From Oleiphilus messinensis (GTDB lineage Bacteria; Pseudomonadota; Gammaproteobacteria; Pseudomonadales; Oleiphilaceae), in NCBI RefSeq assembly GCF_002162375.1, contig NZ_CP021425.1, forward strand, positions 4,791,001 to 4,855,000: a DNA stretch of 64,000 bases. Direction: 5' to 3'. The position numbers and the translations under genes were made by a program. The notes below the pieces were generated by a model. The model was given only the letters and a program-made list of their open reading frames with translations, was not told the origin of the DNA and searched no databases. Position 1 is the stretch's first letter. Each line of letters opens with the position of its first letter. Shown here piece after piece: positions 56,084-64,000 of the stretch.

Positions 56084-56568
56084 GCCGCTTCTGACTTCAG
56101 GGATGAGTAAGTTGTTAAAATACCGAAGGAACTGTGCCCTGCCCGCCCCGTGATCACTGAAGACCCGACACTTAACCAAGCATGGGCTTTCATCGGTTCA
56201 TCGACATCTTTGGTCATTTTTGCACCAAGGTGCATAACGTAATCCACGCGATAATACCAAAGAAGTGTTCTTGCCATAATGGCTTGAACAAGACACTTGG
56301 ACTGCCATGGTGTATAGCGGGAGGCCATCTCAACGATTTGCCCTATTCGTTTCGCAAGTTCCTGCTCTTGAATAGAAGCAATTGTTAAAAACTGGATATT
56401 CTGATGATGCTCCCCAAGATACGGCGCTACCTTCCGAAAAGGTATCAGGAGAATAATTGCACGAACAATACCACTGTATGGATACAGCAATAGTAGCCAA
56501 ACTTTGTCTCGTAATGACAAACCATAGAACGTTTTTATTTTTCTAGAAGTTCTGCTATTTAGATGCAT
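56062..56568 (-). CDS. Lasso-peptide B2-like transglutaminase-fold protein
   Basis: A 168-residue protein of the Transglut_core3/lasso biosynthesis B2 family. The catalytic Cys92 is in WQSKCLVQAIMARTLL and the His129 in KAHAWLSVG; the usual acidic third residue is not obvious in this sequence, since the region reads SSVITGRAGHSS. B2 enzymes cleave the leader of lasso precursor peptides. The usual partners (precursor A, RRE B1, cyclase C) are not visible; only the exporter follows. No good ribosome binding site precedes the ATG, but a mini-ORF stops three bases before it. Confidence 0.75.
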   Translation of the reverse strand: MHLNSRTSRKIKTFYGLSLRDKVWLLLLYPYSGIVRAIILLIPFRKVAPYLGEHHQNIQFLTIASIQEQELAKRIGQIVEMASRYTPWQSKCLVQAIMARTLLWYYRVDYVMHLGAKMTKDVDEPMKAHAWLSVGSSVITGRAGHSSFGILTTYSSLKSEAACISKTL

Positions 56569-56571
56569 GTT

Positions 56572-56604
56572 TCAAAACGCTACCAAAGTACAGGCATAAA
56601 ACAT
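56572..56604 (-). CDS. Mini-ORF before the B2-like gene
   Basis: ATG-TTT-TAT-GCC and so on encodes MFYACTLVAF then stop (10 codons), with AGGAG ten bases upstream. Its TGA lies three bases before the B2 ATG, and B2 itself has no binding site. The mini-ORF probably carries the ribosomes to the B2 start. It is too short to be a precursor by itself. Confidence 0.45.
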   Translation of the reverse strand: MFYACTLVAF

Positions 56605-57063
56605 AATAAGTAAGCTCCTGATTTCTATATTGCTATTTGCTTATCATAGACTGAAAATCTGGCGACTTAAACTTCAATTAAAAGTAGGGTATTTTAATTT
56701 CAGAGTACCGTGACCAAAATACAGATATCACGGTACTCTATAAAGAATAGTACTAGCTTGGCTACAGACCCGGGAAAACTTCAGATTAGGATCTAACGCT
56801 AATACTCAGGCATCTGGATTTACGACAATAATTCACAACAATCATTTTATAACTTTCCATTGGATCTGACCGACGCTCTCGCGCAGGTCGCCCAAACATA
56901 TCCTGCACGTATCAGAAAAGCACGATTTTAGTTCTGCACAATCACGCATATATTTTTGATCAGAAACTACGGAGAACAGATCAAGCTTTCAAAAAACCGA
57001 TTTGAGAGAAACAGTGCCGGACGAGACAAAGAGATATCATAGAAGAAGGAGAGAGTAGAAAAT
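56605..57063. other. Gene-free stretch upstream of the B2/exporter pair
   Basis: No convincing gene. On the minus strand an open frame of 37 codons at 56786-56899 has poor Shine-Dalgarno spacing. On the plus strand an ATG-less frame of 42 codons (56803-56931) has good codon usage and ends AQTYPARIRKARF, suggesting a decayed gene end. The perfect inverted repeat at 56702-56739 is listed separately. Confidence 0.5.
56702..56739. repeat. Perfect 12-bp inverted repeat
   Basis: AGAGTACCGTGA and TCACGGTACTCT are separated by 14 bases. There is no U-run on either side, so it is not a standard terminator. It lies about 100 bases before the mini-ORF and may be a regulator site or a mobile-element relic. 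Confidence 0.85.
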
Positions 57064-57142
<79 letters not shown>

Positions 57143-57185
57143 CTTTTGATCGCATTTTAGGAAGAACTCCTCAAAACGGATGCGC

Positions 57186-57191
57186 ATCATA
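57186..57191 (-). promoter_or_regulatory. Likely -10 of the tRNA-Pro promoter
   Basis: On the minus strand TATGAT is followed by a GC-rich discriminator (GCGCATCC), a feature of stringently controlled tRNA promoters, about 45 bases before the tRNA. The -35 is poor (TTTATT at 17 bases). The rest of the 293 bases between merR and the tRNA shows no ORF. Confidence 0.4.
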
Positions 57192-57433
57192 CATCAGATG
57201 ACTGGAGAAATAAACTATTGGACTCGATTTTTTTACTTTCGAATGTGCTTTGGAAACAGCTACCGAAGGTCCAATCGACACCTTGAGTTCTGAAAGTCGA
57301 GCTCTAGGGTCTGCACATTCGTGAAGCTCCTAATTGAAACTCTAATCGGCTCAATACTCGAATAAAGATTCATCCGTGTTCAGTGTATCGGCGAACTAAA
57401 CGACGAAAGACTCTTTAATTGAGAACCCGATGT

Positions 57434-57796
57434 CTACTCTGTATGATTCAGAACAGCAAGAACCTCTTCCAGTTCTACAATCATCTGACGAATCAGCTGC
57501 TTGTACTGACTTGAGTCTTCTTTTGCTTCAGAACTACTCAACTTTTGTTTCGCACCACCAATGGTGTAGCCTTGGTCATACAGCAGACTGCGAATCTGTC
57601 GAATAGTCAACACGTCCTGTCTTTGGTAATAACGACGATTGCCTCGTCGCTTAACCGGTGCCAGTTGCGGAAACTCCTGCTCCCAGTAACGGAGCACATG
57701 TGCTTTTACGCTACAGAGATCACTCACTTCACCAATGGTAAAATACCGTTTTCCAGGAATCGGTGGCAGTTCATCATTATGACTGGGTTCCAGCAT
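57434..57796 (-). CDS. MerR family transcriptional regulator
   Basis: A 120-residue MerR-like protein: [30 protein letters not shown] is the winged-helix N-terminus, followed by [34 protein letters not shown] and a dimerisation helix. No metal-binding Cys pattern, so it is not a metal sensor. Overlaps the ihfA end by 20 bases; the ihfA-merR-tRNA-Pro arrangement is conserved in gammaproteobacteria. Target unknown. Confidence 0.9.
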   Translation of the reverse strand: MLEPSHNDELPPIPGKRYFTIGEVSDLCSVKAHVLRYWEQEFPQLAPVKRRGNRRYYQRQDVLTIRQIRSLLYDQGYTIGGAKQKLSSSEAKEDSSQYKQLIRQMIVELEEVLAVLNHTE

Positions 57797-58079
57797 ACGC
57801 TTCTACTTTCGCTTTTAATTTTTGTCCTGGTCGAAAAGTAACAACACGACGGGCAGTAATCGGAATCTCCTCCCCCGTTTTAGGATTCCGGCCCGGCCTT
57901 TGTTTTTTGTCCCGTAGGTCAAAATTACCAAAGCCGGACAACTTAACCTGTTCGTTGTGACTCAGCGCGTTACGAATTTCATCAAAAAAGGCTTCAACCA
58001 ATTCTTTAGCCTCACGTTTGTTCAAACCGACTTCTTCATACAAACGTTCTGCCATTTCGGCTTTCGTCAAAGCCCCCAT
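57777..58079 (-). CDS. ihfA: Integration host factor subunit alpha
   Basis: A 100-residue HU/IHF-fold protein: [35 protein letters not shown], then [43 protein letters not shown]. The GRNPKTG beta-arm with Pro is the DNA-bending element. Forms a heterodimer with IhfB, bends DNA at specific sites. Four bases separate it from pheT and it overlaps merR. Confidence 0.97.
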   Translation of the reverse strand: MGALTKAEMAERLYEEVGLNKREAKELVEAFFDEIRNALSHNEQVKLSGFGNFDLRDKKQRPGRNPKTGEEIPITARRVVTFRPGQKLKAKVEAYAGTQS

Positions 58080-58083
58080 ACCG

Positions 58084-60456
58084 TCAACTCCTCAATGTTG
58101 CATCTAAACGATCTGACAGCACTTTGATCACTTGATCAAAGGTTTCAGTGATTTCTTCGTCGTTAAGGGTTCGTGTCGGATGCTGCCAAGTGATACCAAT
58201 TGCCAGACTCTTCTTACCAGAACCAATATTGTCACCCTGATAAACATCGAACAATCGAATACCGGTTAGCAATTCTCCGGCGTTTTCGGCAATTAGTGAC
58301 TCTACTGTCGCATATTGCACATCTGTATTAACTATAATAGCCAAATCTCGCCGAACTTCAGGAAATTTCGAAAACTCTTTGAATTTTGGCAGCTTACCCT
58401 CGACGATTTCATCTAAGCATAGCTCAAATAAATAGACTGGGCCATTTAAATCCAATGATTTTTGCACACTTGGATGCAAAGCACCCAAAAATCCGACTGT
58501 TTTATCATTCTTGCGGATTTCAGCGCATTGCCCTGGGTGCAAAGCAGGATTCTCACCTTTGATGAATTCAAACCCACCACCCAATTTACGGAACAATACT
58601 TCCAAATCCGACTTCGCATCGAAGAAATCGTAAGGCCCTTTGCTATTACACCAGTTTTCTACTTCTCGCTGACCACATAATAATCCAGCCAGTTTGTCGG
58701 TCTGAACAATTTCTCCAGCTACACGTTCGAAACTCAATCCGGTTTCAAACAACTTCATTCTGGGTTGCTGTCTTTTCTGATTGTAGCTCAATGTTTTTAG
58801 CAAACCAGCCCAAAGTGACGTACGCATATGCGACATGTCGCTGGATATTGGGTTCGCAAGCGGTATACTTTCTTTTTGTGGTGTCAAACGCCCTTGTACA
58901 ACAGGATCAACAAAACTATACGTCACCACTTCCTGATAACCCGTTGCGATGAGTTGATCTGCAATAACTTCTACGGCTGTGACACGCTCTGGGCTCTCTC
59001 TAAGCGCAAGACTGCCAACAGGATTAGTAACCGGTAAGTTGTTGTAACCATAAACTCGACCAATTTCTTCAACAAGATCCACTTCGATGGAAATATCAAA
59101 ACGGTAGGATGGGACACACACTTTCCAACCGTCTTTGGTCAACTTTTCGATTTGCAGCCCCAGTCGCGTCAAGATTTCTTCGACTTCCTGCTTTTTGATG
59201 CGTGTTCCCAATAATCGCTCCACTTTATCATGGCGCAATTCCACCAGATCTTTGCGTGGCAAATCGGCCTTGGAAGCAATTTCCTGAATTTCTGCGGGCT
59301 GGCCACCCACAATTTCCAGCAGCAGTGCCGTCGCTCGGTCAACGGCTCGTCGTTGGAGTTGATAATCTACTCCACGCTCAAAACGATGTGACGAATCCGT
59401 GTGCAAGCCATAACTACGAGCACGCCCGGCTATCGCCAAAGGATCAAAATAGGCACTTTCCAGGAGTATATCCTTGGTGTTTTCGTTCACACCAGAGCCT
59501 TCTCCTCCCATAATACCTGCCATTGCGAGTGCTTTTTTGTGATCCGCAATAACCAGGGTATCTGAGTTCAATTCAACTTCCTGGCCGTCAAGCAATACCA
59601 ACTTTTCGCCCTGTTCCGCCATGCGAACAACAATTCCACCCTCTAACAGGTTTAAGTCAAACGCGTGCATTGGCTGACCTAACTCAAGCATGACGTAGTT
59701 GGTAACATCAACAACTGGATCAATACTTCGCACACCACACCGTCTCAGTTTTTCCTGAAGCCAAAGGGGGCTTTCAGCAGAGACATTGACGTTGCGAATG
59801 ATACGCCCAATATAGCGAGGACATGCCGCAGGTGCTTTCACATCAATATCAAAAGACTCTTGCAGCTGCGCCTCGACCGGCGCAATCTCCGGAGTAGACA
59901 AATGCATTTGATTCAATACAGAAACTTCTCGCGCCAAACCGGCAATTGACAGACAGTCACTACGATTAGGCGTTAAATCGACTTCAATGATACGATCATT
60001 CAGTTTCAAGTAGTCACGAAAATCAACACCAACAGGTGCATCTGCATTCAGCTCCATCAGGCCATCTGAAGACTCCGCCATCCCCAGCTCACTGTCGGCA
60101 CACAACATGCCGCAGGATTCAACCCCCCGAAGTTTGGCTTTCTTGATCTTGAAGTTTCCAGGTAATTCTGCACCAATCTTGGCGAAAGGAACTTTCAATC
60201 CCTCACGGACATTCGGAGCCCCACATACGACCTGAAATTGCTCACTCCCGTCTGAAACCCTGCAAACACTCAGTTTGTCTGCATCAGGATGCCGCTCGAC
60301 TGACTCAACCAAGCCAACAACCACGCCTTGAAATTCAGCAGCAACTTGCTCAACTCCATCAACTTCAAGCCCAGCCATGGTGATCTGGTGAACCAATTCC
60401 TGTGTATTGATCTCAGGGTTTACCCACTCTCGTAGCCATTGTTCACTGAATTTCAT
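58084..60456 (-). CDS. pheT: Phenylalanyl-tRNA synthetase beta subunit
   Basis: A 790-residue subunit, full length. The N-terminal tRNA-binding OB domain ([20 protein letters not shown]), B3/B4 editing domain ([37 protein letters not shown]), B5 domain, the catalytic-like core with RPTEGS-like [11 protein letters not shown], and the C-terminal anticodon-binding FDX-ACB domain ([15 protein letters not shown]) are in order. Works with PheS as an (alpha-beta)2 enzyme to charge tRNA-Phe. Confidence 0.98.
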   Translation of the reverse strand: MKFSEQWLREWVNPEINTQELVHQITMAGLEVDGVEQVAAEFQGVVVGLVESVERHPDADKLSVCRVSDGSEQFQVVCGAPNVREGLKVPFAKIGAELPGNFKIKKAKLRGVESCGMLCADSELGMAESSDGLMELNADAPVGVDFRDYLKLNDRIIEVDLTPNRSDCLSIAGLAREVSVLNQMHLSTPEIAPVEAQLQESFDIDVKAPAACPRYIGRIIRNVNVSAESPLWLQEKLRRCGVRSIDPVVDVTNYVMLELGQPMHAFDLNLLEGGIVVRMAEQGEKLVLLDGQEVELNSDTLVIADHKKALAMAGIMGGEGSGVNENTKDILLESAYFDPLAIAGRARSYGLHTDSSHRFERGVDYQLQRRAVDRATALLLEIVGGQPAEIQEIASKADLPRKDLVELRHDKVERLLGTRIKKQEVEEILTRLGLQIEKLTKDGWKVCVPSYRFDISIEVDLVEEIGRVYGYNNLPVTNPVGSLALRESPERVTAVEVIADQLIATGYQEVVTYSFVDPVVQGRLTPQKESIPLANPISSDMSHMRTSLWAGLLKTLSYNQKRQQPRMKLFETGLSFERVAGEIVQTDKLAGLLCGQREVENWCNSKGPYDFFDAKSDLEVLFRKLGGGFEFIKGENPALHPGQCAEIRKNDKTVGFLGALHPSVQKSLDLNGPVYLFELCLDEIVEGKLPKFKEFSKFPEVRRDLAIIVNTDVQYATVESLIAENAGELLTGIRLFDVYQGDNIGSGKKSLAIGITWQHPTRTLNDEEITETFDQVIKVLSDRLDATLRS

Positions 60457-60622
60457 TTTCTGTCCGTCTATTCTGTATTTAACAAATCTATCGATTACTA
60501 TGTCTGATTTGCCCTGCTACTTATCGATACATATAAAGTAGCAAAATATAATTTAGGCGTGGTTTCTCACTGACGCTGACTAACGATTTCACACCAACTT
60601 ATCAGCTAATACCGGGTATACC

Positions 60623-61618
<996 letters not shown>

Positions 61619-61630
61619 TCACTTCGCTCC

Positions 61631-61668
61631 AAAAACAAAATAGGGGAAGGGTTTAACCCCCTTCCCCT
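61631..61668 (-). terminator. Terminator/attenuator hairpin between rplT and pheS
   Basis: On the minus strand a ten-base stem (AGGGGAAGGG / CCCTTCCCCT) is followed by ATTTTGTTTTT. It ends about 12 bases before the pheS ATG, so it can act as a terminator of the rplT operon and as an attenuator of pheS. No Phe-rich leader peptide (pheM type) is visible before it. Confidence 0.85.
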
Positions 61669-61719
61669 AAATCGGTGTGACCATTTGGTCTTGATTTACA
61701 ACTCGTTGAAAAGGGCTTT

Positions 61720-62076
61720 TTAGGCCAAGGCAGCTTTCGCCTTCTCTACAACGGCTGCAAATGCGTGCTGCTCGTTCATTGCCAGATCAGCAAGCACTTT
61801 ACGGTCAATCTCGACGTTCGCTTTTTTCAAGCCTGCAATCAAACGGCTGTAAGACAGACCATTCAATCGAGCACCAGCGTTAATTCTGGCAATCCAAAGC
61901 GCACGGAATTGACGCTTACGCTGACGACGGTCACGGTATGCGTATTGCCCAGCTTTGATAACCGCTTGTTTCGCTACGCGAAACACTCGGCTACGAGCAC
62001 CATAATAACCTTTAGCTTGTTTCAGTACTTTTTTGTGTCTACGACGTGCGTTTACACCACGTTTTACGCGAGGCAT
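61720..62076 (-). CDS. rplT: 50S ribosomal protein L20
   Basis: A 118-residue basic protein: [70 protein letters not shown] is canonical. Early 23S rRNA binder that, in E. coli, also represses rpmI-rplT translation. Located after rpmI with 79 bases between. Confidence 0.98.
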   Translation of the reverse strand: MPRVKRGVNARRRHKKVLKQAKGYYGARSRVFRVAKQAVIKAGQYAYRDRRQRKRQFRALWIARINAGARLNGLSYSRLIAGLKKANVEIDRKVLADLAMNEQHAFAAVVEKAKAALA

Positions 62077-62155
62077 AGTTTAATCCTTCTGACTTTACAT
62101 TTTAACTAGAATAAGACGTTTTAACTGGCTTGATTAAATAAGAACTGTTCAGGTC

Positions 62156-62347
62156 TTATTTAGCCAACATACGATCGATCAGTGGCACGTCTGCTGCAGC
62201 AACTTGCTTGCAACCACGCAACTGACGCTTACGCTTGGTCGACTTCTTGGTCAAAATGTGACTGGTGAAGGATTGCTTGTGCTTAAAACCATTCGCTGTT
62301 TTCTTAAAGCGTTTGGCTGCACCGCTTTTGGTTTTCATCTTAGGCAT
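62156..62347 (-). CDS. rpmI: 50S ribosomal protein L35
   Basis: 63 residues from the ATG at 62347 ([17 protein letters not shown]); the frame start at 62368 adds seven unconserved residues. Very basic, ends with [10 protein letters not shown]. Part of the infC-rpmI-rplT operon. A hairpin lies upstream in the infC-rpmI gap, near where L20 acts in other species. Confidence 0.96.
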   Translation of the reverse strand: MPKMKTKSGAAKRFKKTANGFKHKQSFTSHILTKKSTKRKRQLRGCKQVAAADVPLIDRMLAK

Positions 62348-62390
62348 TGTATAAAACTCCGCATTCAATCATTTTTTAAATTCAACGTTT

Positions 62391-62445
62391 ATTCAAGACA
62401 AAACAGCCCGCCGGAGGACAACAGCAGCTGTCTTCCTAACAGGCT
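62391..62445 (-). promoter_or_regulatory. Hairpin in the infC-rpmI leader
   Basis: On the minus strand an 11-base inner stem with a two-base mismatch (AGGAAGACAGC / GCTGTTGTCCT), flanked by an outer AGCC/GGCT pair, is followed by GTTTTGTCTTG. It may be a partial terminator or the L20 autoregulatory structure known from E. coli in this position. Confidence 0.45.
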
Positions 62446-62462
62446 TGTTTGACTTGCAAACG

Positions 62463-62999
62463 CTACTTTTTCTTTTTGGGGGCGATGACCATCATCATTT
62501 GCCGACCTTCCATTTTCGGCCGTTGTTCGACTACACCGTACTCAACCAAATCCTGTTCGATTCGTTCGAGCAGCTGCATGCCGATCTCCTGATGAGCCAT
62601 CTCGCGGCCGCGGTAACGTAACGTCACTTTAGCTTTGTCCCCGTGCTCAAGGAAACGTATCAGGTTGCGTAGTTTTACCTGATAATCCCCTTCTTCCGTC
62701 CCTGGTCGTAACTTGATTTCTTTTACTTGAGACTGTTTCTGTTTCTTTTTGGCAGCAGCTTTTTGCTTTTTCTCTTCAAAAATCTTCTTGCCATAATCCA
62801 TTATTTTGCACACAACCGGATCGGAATCGGCAATCTGGACCAAGTCTAGCCCTTCGCTTGAGGCTGCATCCAAGGCTTCTTGTAGCGGAACGATGCCCAC
62901 TTGGCTTCCGTCGCTACCTATCAACCTGACTTCAGTAGCTTGAATATTATCGTTTATCGTTGCTTTAGGCGACCGGCCTGTCTGGTTATTGCGCTTAAT
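62463..62999 (-). CDS. infC: Translation initiation factor IF-3, AUU start
   Basis: A 178-residue protein when started at AUU 62999 (then [20 protein letters not shown]), close to the 180 of E. coli. The first ATG-like frame (62924) would remove the conserved N-terminal domain. The rare AUU start is the basis of IF-3 autoregulation, because IF-3 discriminates against it. GGAG of the thrS end lies about nine bases upstream. It is two bases after the thrS stop and so coupled. Confidence 0.96.
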   Translation of the reverse strand: MKRNNQTGRSPKATINDNIQATEVRLIGSDGSQVGIVPLQEALDAASSEGLDLVQIADSDPVVCKIMDYGKKIFEEKKQKAAAKKKQKQSQVKEIKLRPGTEEGDYQVKLRNLIRFLEHGDKAKVTLRYRGREMAHQEIGMQLLERIEQDLVEYGVVEQRPKMEGRQMMMVIAPKKKK

Positions 63000-63001
63000 C
63001 G

Positions 63002-64000
63002 TTAACTCTCCGATTGGGTGCGGCCTTTTCTGTTCATTTCAGCAGCAAGAAGTGCTTGCACTTCTTCTATTGTCATGGAGCCCAAGTCCTCTCCGTGACG
63101 TGTACGAACGGCCACAGTATTATTTTCCATCTCCTTATCACCGACAACGAGTAAATAAGGAACCTTGTTTATTGTGTGCTCGCGAATTTTAAATCCGATC
63201 TTCTCGTTTCTCAAGTCCGCGATGGCCCGATATCCCATATTTAGCAAATTTTCTGTCATTTTTTGACAATAATCAGCTTGTTTATCGGTGATATTGAGTA
63301 TAGCAAGTTGTTTAGGTGCTAGCCAAAACGGAAATGCACCTTCGTATTGTTCGATCAAAATTCCAATGAATCGCTCAAATGACCCCAAAACCGCCCGGTG
63401 TAACATTACTGGGATTTGGCGACTTTGGTCATCAGAAACAAATTGAGCACCGAGCCTTCCCGGCATTGAAAAATCGACCTGAATCGTACCACACTGCCAG
63501 ACTCGACCTATGCAATCTTTCAACGAAAACTCAATTTTTGGACCATAGAATGCACCTTCCCCAGGAAGAAGCTCCCAGGCCAGACCTTTTGCATTCAAAG
63601 CTTCTTCCAGCGCCGCTTCGGAACGATCCCAAATTTCATCACTACCGACTCGCTTTTCGGGTCGAGTTGATAGTTTAAGCTGCACTTCCTCGAACCCGAA
63701 GTCTTTATATACTTCAAATAGCAAATCAATAAAGCGAGACACCTCGTCTTGCATCTGCGCTTCTGTACAGAAAATATGGGCATCATCCTGGGTAAAATTT
63801 CGAACCCGCATCAAACCATGTAATGTGCCTGATGGCTCATTACGGTGACAGGAACCAAACTCAGCCAAACGCAAGGGAAGATCCTTGTGACTTTTCAATC
63901 CCTGATTGAATATTTGCACATGGCAAGGACAATTCATGGGTTTGACGGCGTAATCACGGTTTTCAGAATGGGTGGTAAACATCATTTCACTGAATTTATC
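63002..64000 (-). CDS. thrS: Threonyl-tRNA synthetase, C-terminal part (cut by window end)
   Basis: About 332 C-terminal residues are seen; the frame stays open to the last base. Visible are the motif-2 region [42 protein letters not shown], motif 3 [19 protein letters not shown] and the C-terminal anticodon-binding domain. It charges tRNA-Thr with threonine. It overlaps the infC control region. Confidence 0.98.
   Translation of the reverse strand, partial: DKFSEMMFTTHSENRDYAVKPMNCPCHVQIFNQGLKSHKDLPLRLAEFGSCHRNEPSGTLHGLMRVRNFTQDDAHIFCTEAQMQDEVSRFIDLLFEVYKDFGFEEVQLKLSTRPEKRVGSDEIWDRSEAALEEALNAKGLAWELLPGEGAFYGPKIEFSLKDCIGRVWQCGTIQVDFSMPGRLGAQFVSDDQSRQIPVMLHRAVLGSFERFIGILIEQYEGAFPFWLAPKQLAILNITDKQADYCQKMTENLLNMGYRAIADLRNEKIGFKIREHTINKVPYLLVVGDKEMENNTVAVRTRHGEDLGSMTIEEVQALLAAEMNRKGRTQSES

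Overview
The window looks like chromosome from a free-living, probably marine gammaproteobacterium of the Pseudomonadales/Oceanospirillales kind. The reasons are the thrS-infC-rpmI-rplT-pheS-pheT-ihfA-merR-tRNA-Pro order, full-length RapA, an acyl desaturase paired with an FNR/2Fe-2S reductase as in Pseudomonas, RND efflux, Fur-type boxes and TonB iron uptake. I cannot name the genus. Base composition is moderate, and the first 4 kb and several intergenic stretches look more AT-rich.

Layout. 1-3.8 kb: end of a restriction/defence locus (a DUF4276 C-terminus overlapping a type III Res-like helicase-nuclease, then small remnants). 4-12.1 kb: CobW GTPase, RapA, a GIY-YIG protein, and a desaturase plus reductase pair whose promoter carries a perfect 18-bp palindrome of FabR/DesT type. 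12.4-15 kb: a bufferin-type operon on the minus strand (BufA-like Cys peptide, DUF692/MNIO enzyme, DUF2063 partner, DoxX) ending in a good terminator. 15.2-20.4 kb: a minus-strand membrane-stress operon with a K+ channel, DUF2491, DUF350, DUF1190, a glutathionylspermidine-synthase-like ATP-grasp, a small protein and a GST. 20.5-26.9 kb: a three-gene cassette of unknowns, an AraC-MGMT fusion, a tandem HAD protein with an altered catalytic motif, a BamE-like lipoprotein, a methyltransferase and a cold-shock gene with a readable promoter, long leader and terminator.

27-36 kb: secreted and membrane proteins of unknown role (a CPBP protease, a PBP-like protein with a triple 18-bp promoter repeat, a DUF411 copper-type protein, a double YHYH-domain protein coupled to a beta-propeller-like protein) and fbp. 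36-41.7 kb: tetR-MFP-RND efflux operon, genes joined by 4-bp overlaps, with an inverted repeat upstream. 41.8-52.2 kb: a GAF histidine kinase with a degenerate ATP lid, then two Fur-controlled iron units (PepSY membrane protein plus His-rich partner; TonB receptor plus second PepSY protein), separated by a patatin, a YjbR protein, an orphan Nif11-leader protein and a DUF445 protein. 52.2-56.6 kb: AraC regulator, PF10118 diiron-like protein, and a two-gene unit resembling lasso-peptide B2 protease plus ABC exporter without visible cyclase or precursor. 57-64 kb: tRNA-Pro(GGG) and the conserved translation cluster, with infC starting at AUU.

The best candidates for unusual biology are the bufferin-type RiPP locus, the orphan B2/exporter pair with its coupled mini-ORF, the K+ channel/ATP-grasp operon, the DUF4276-Res pair and the tandem DWHGT-type HAD protein. 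All gene identities come from reading motifs and gene order; no database search was possible.
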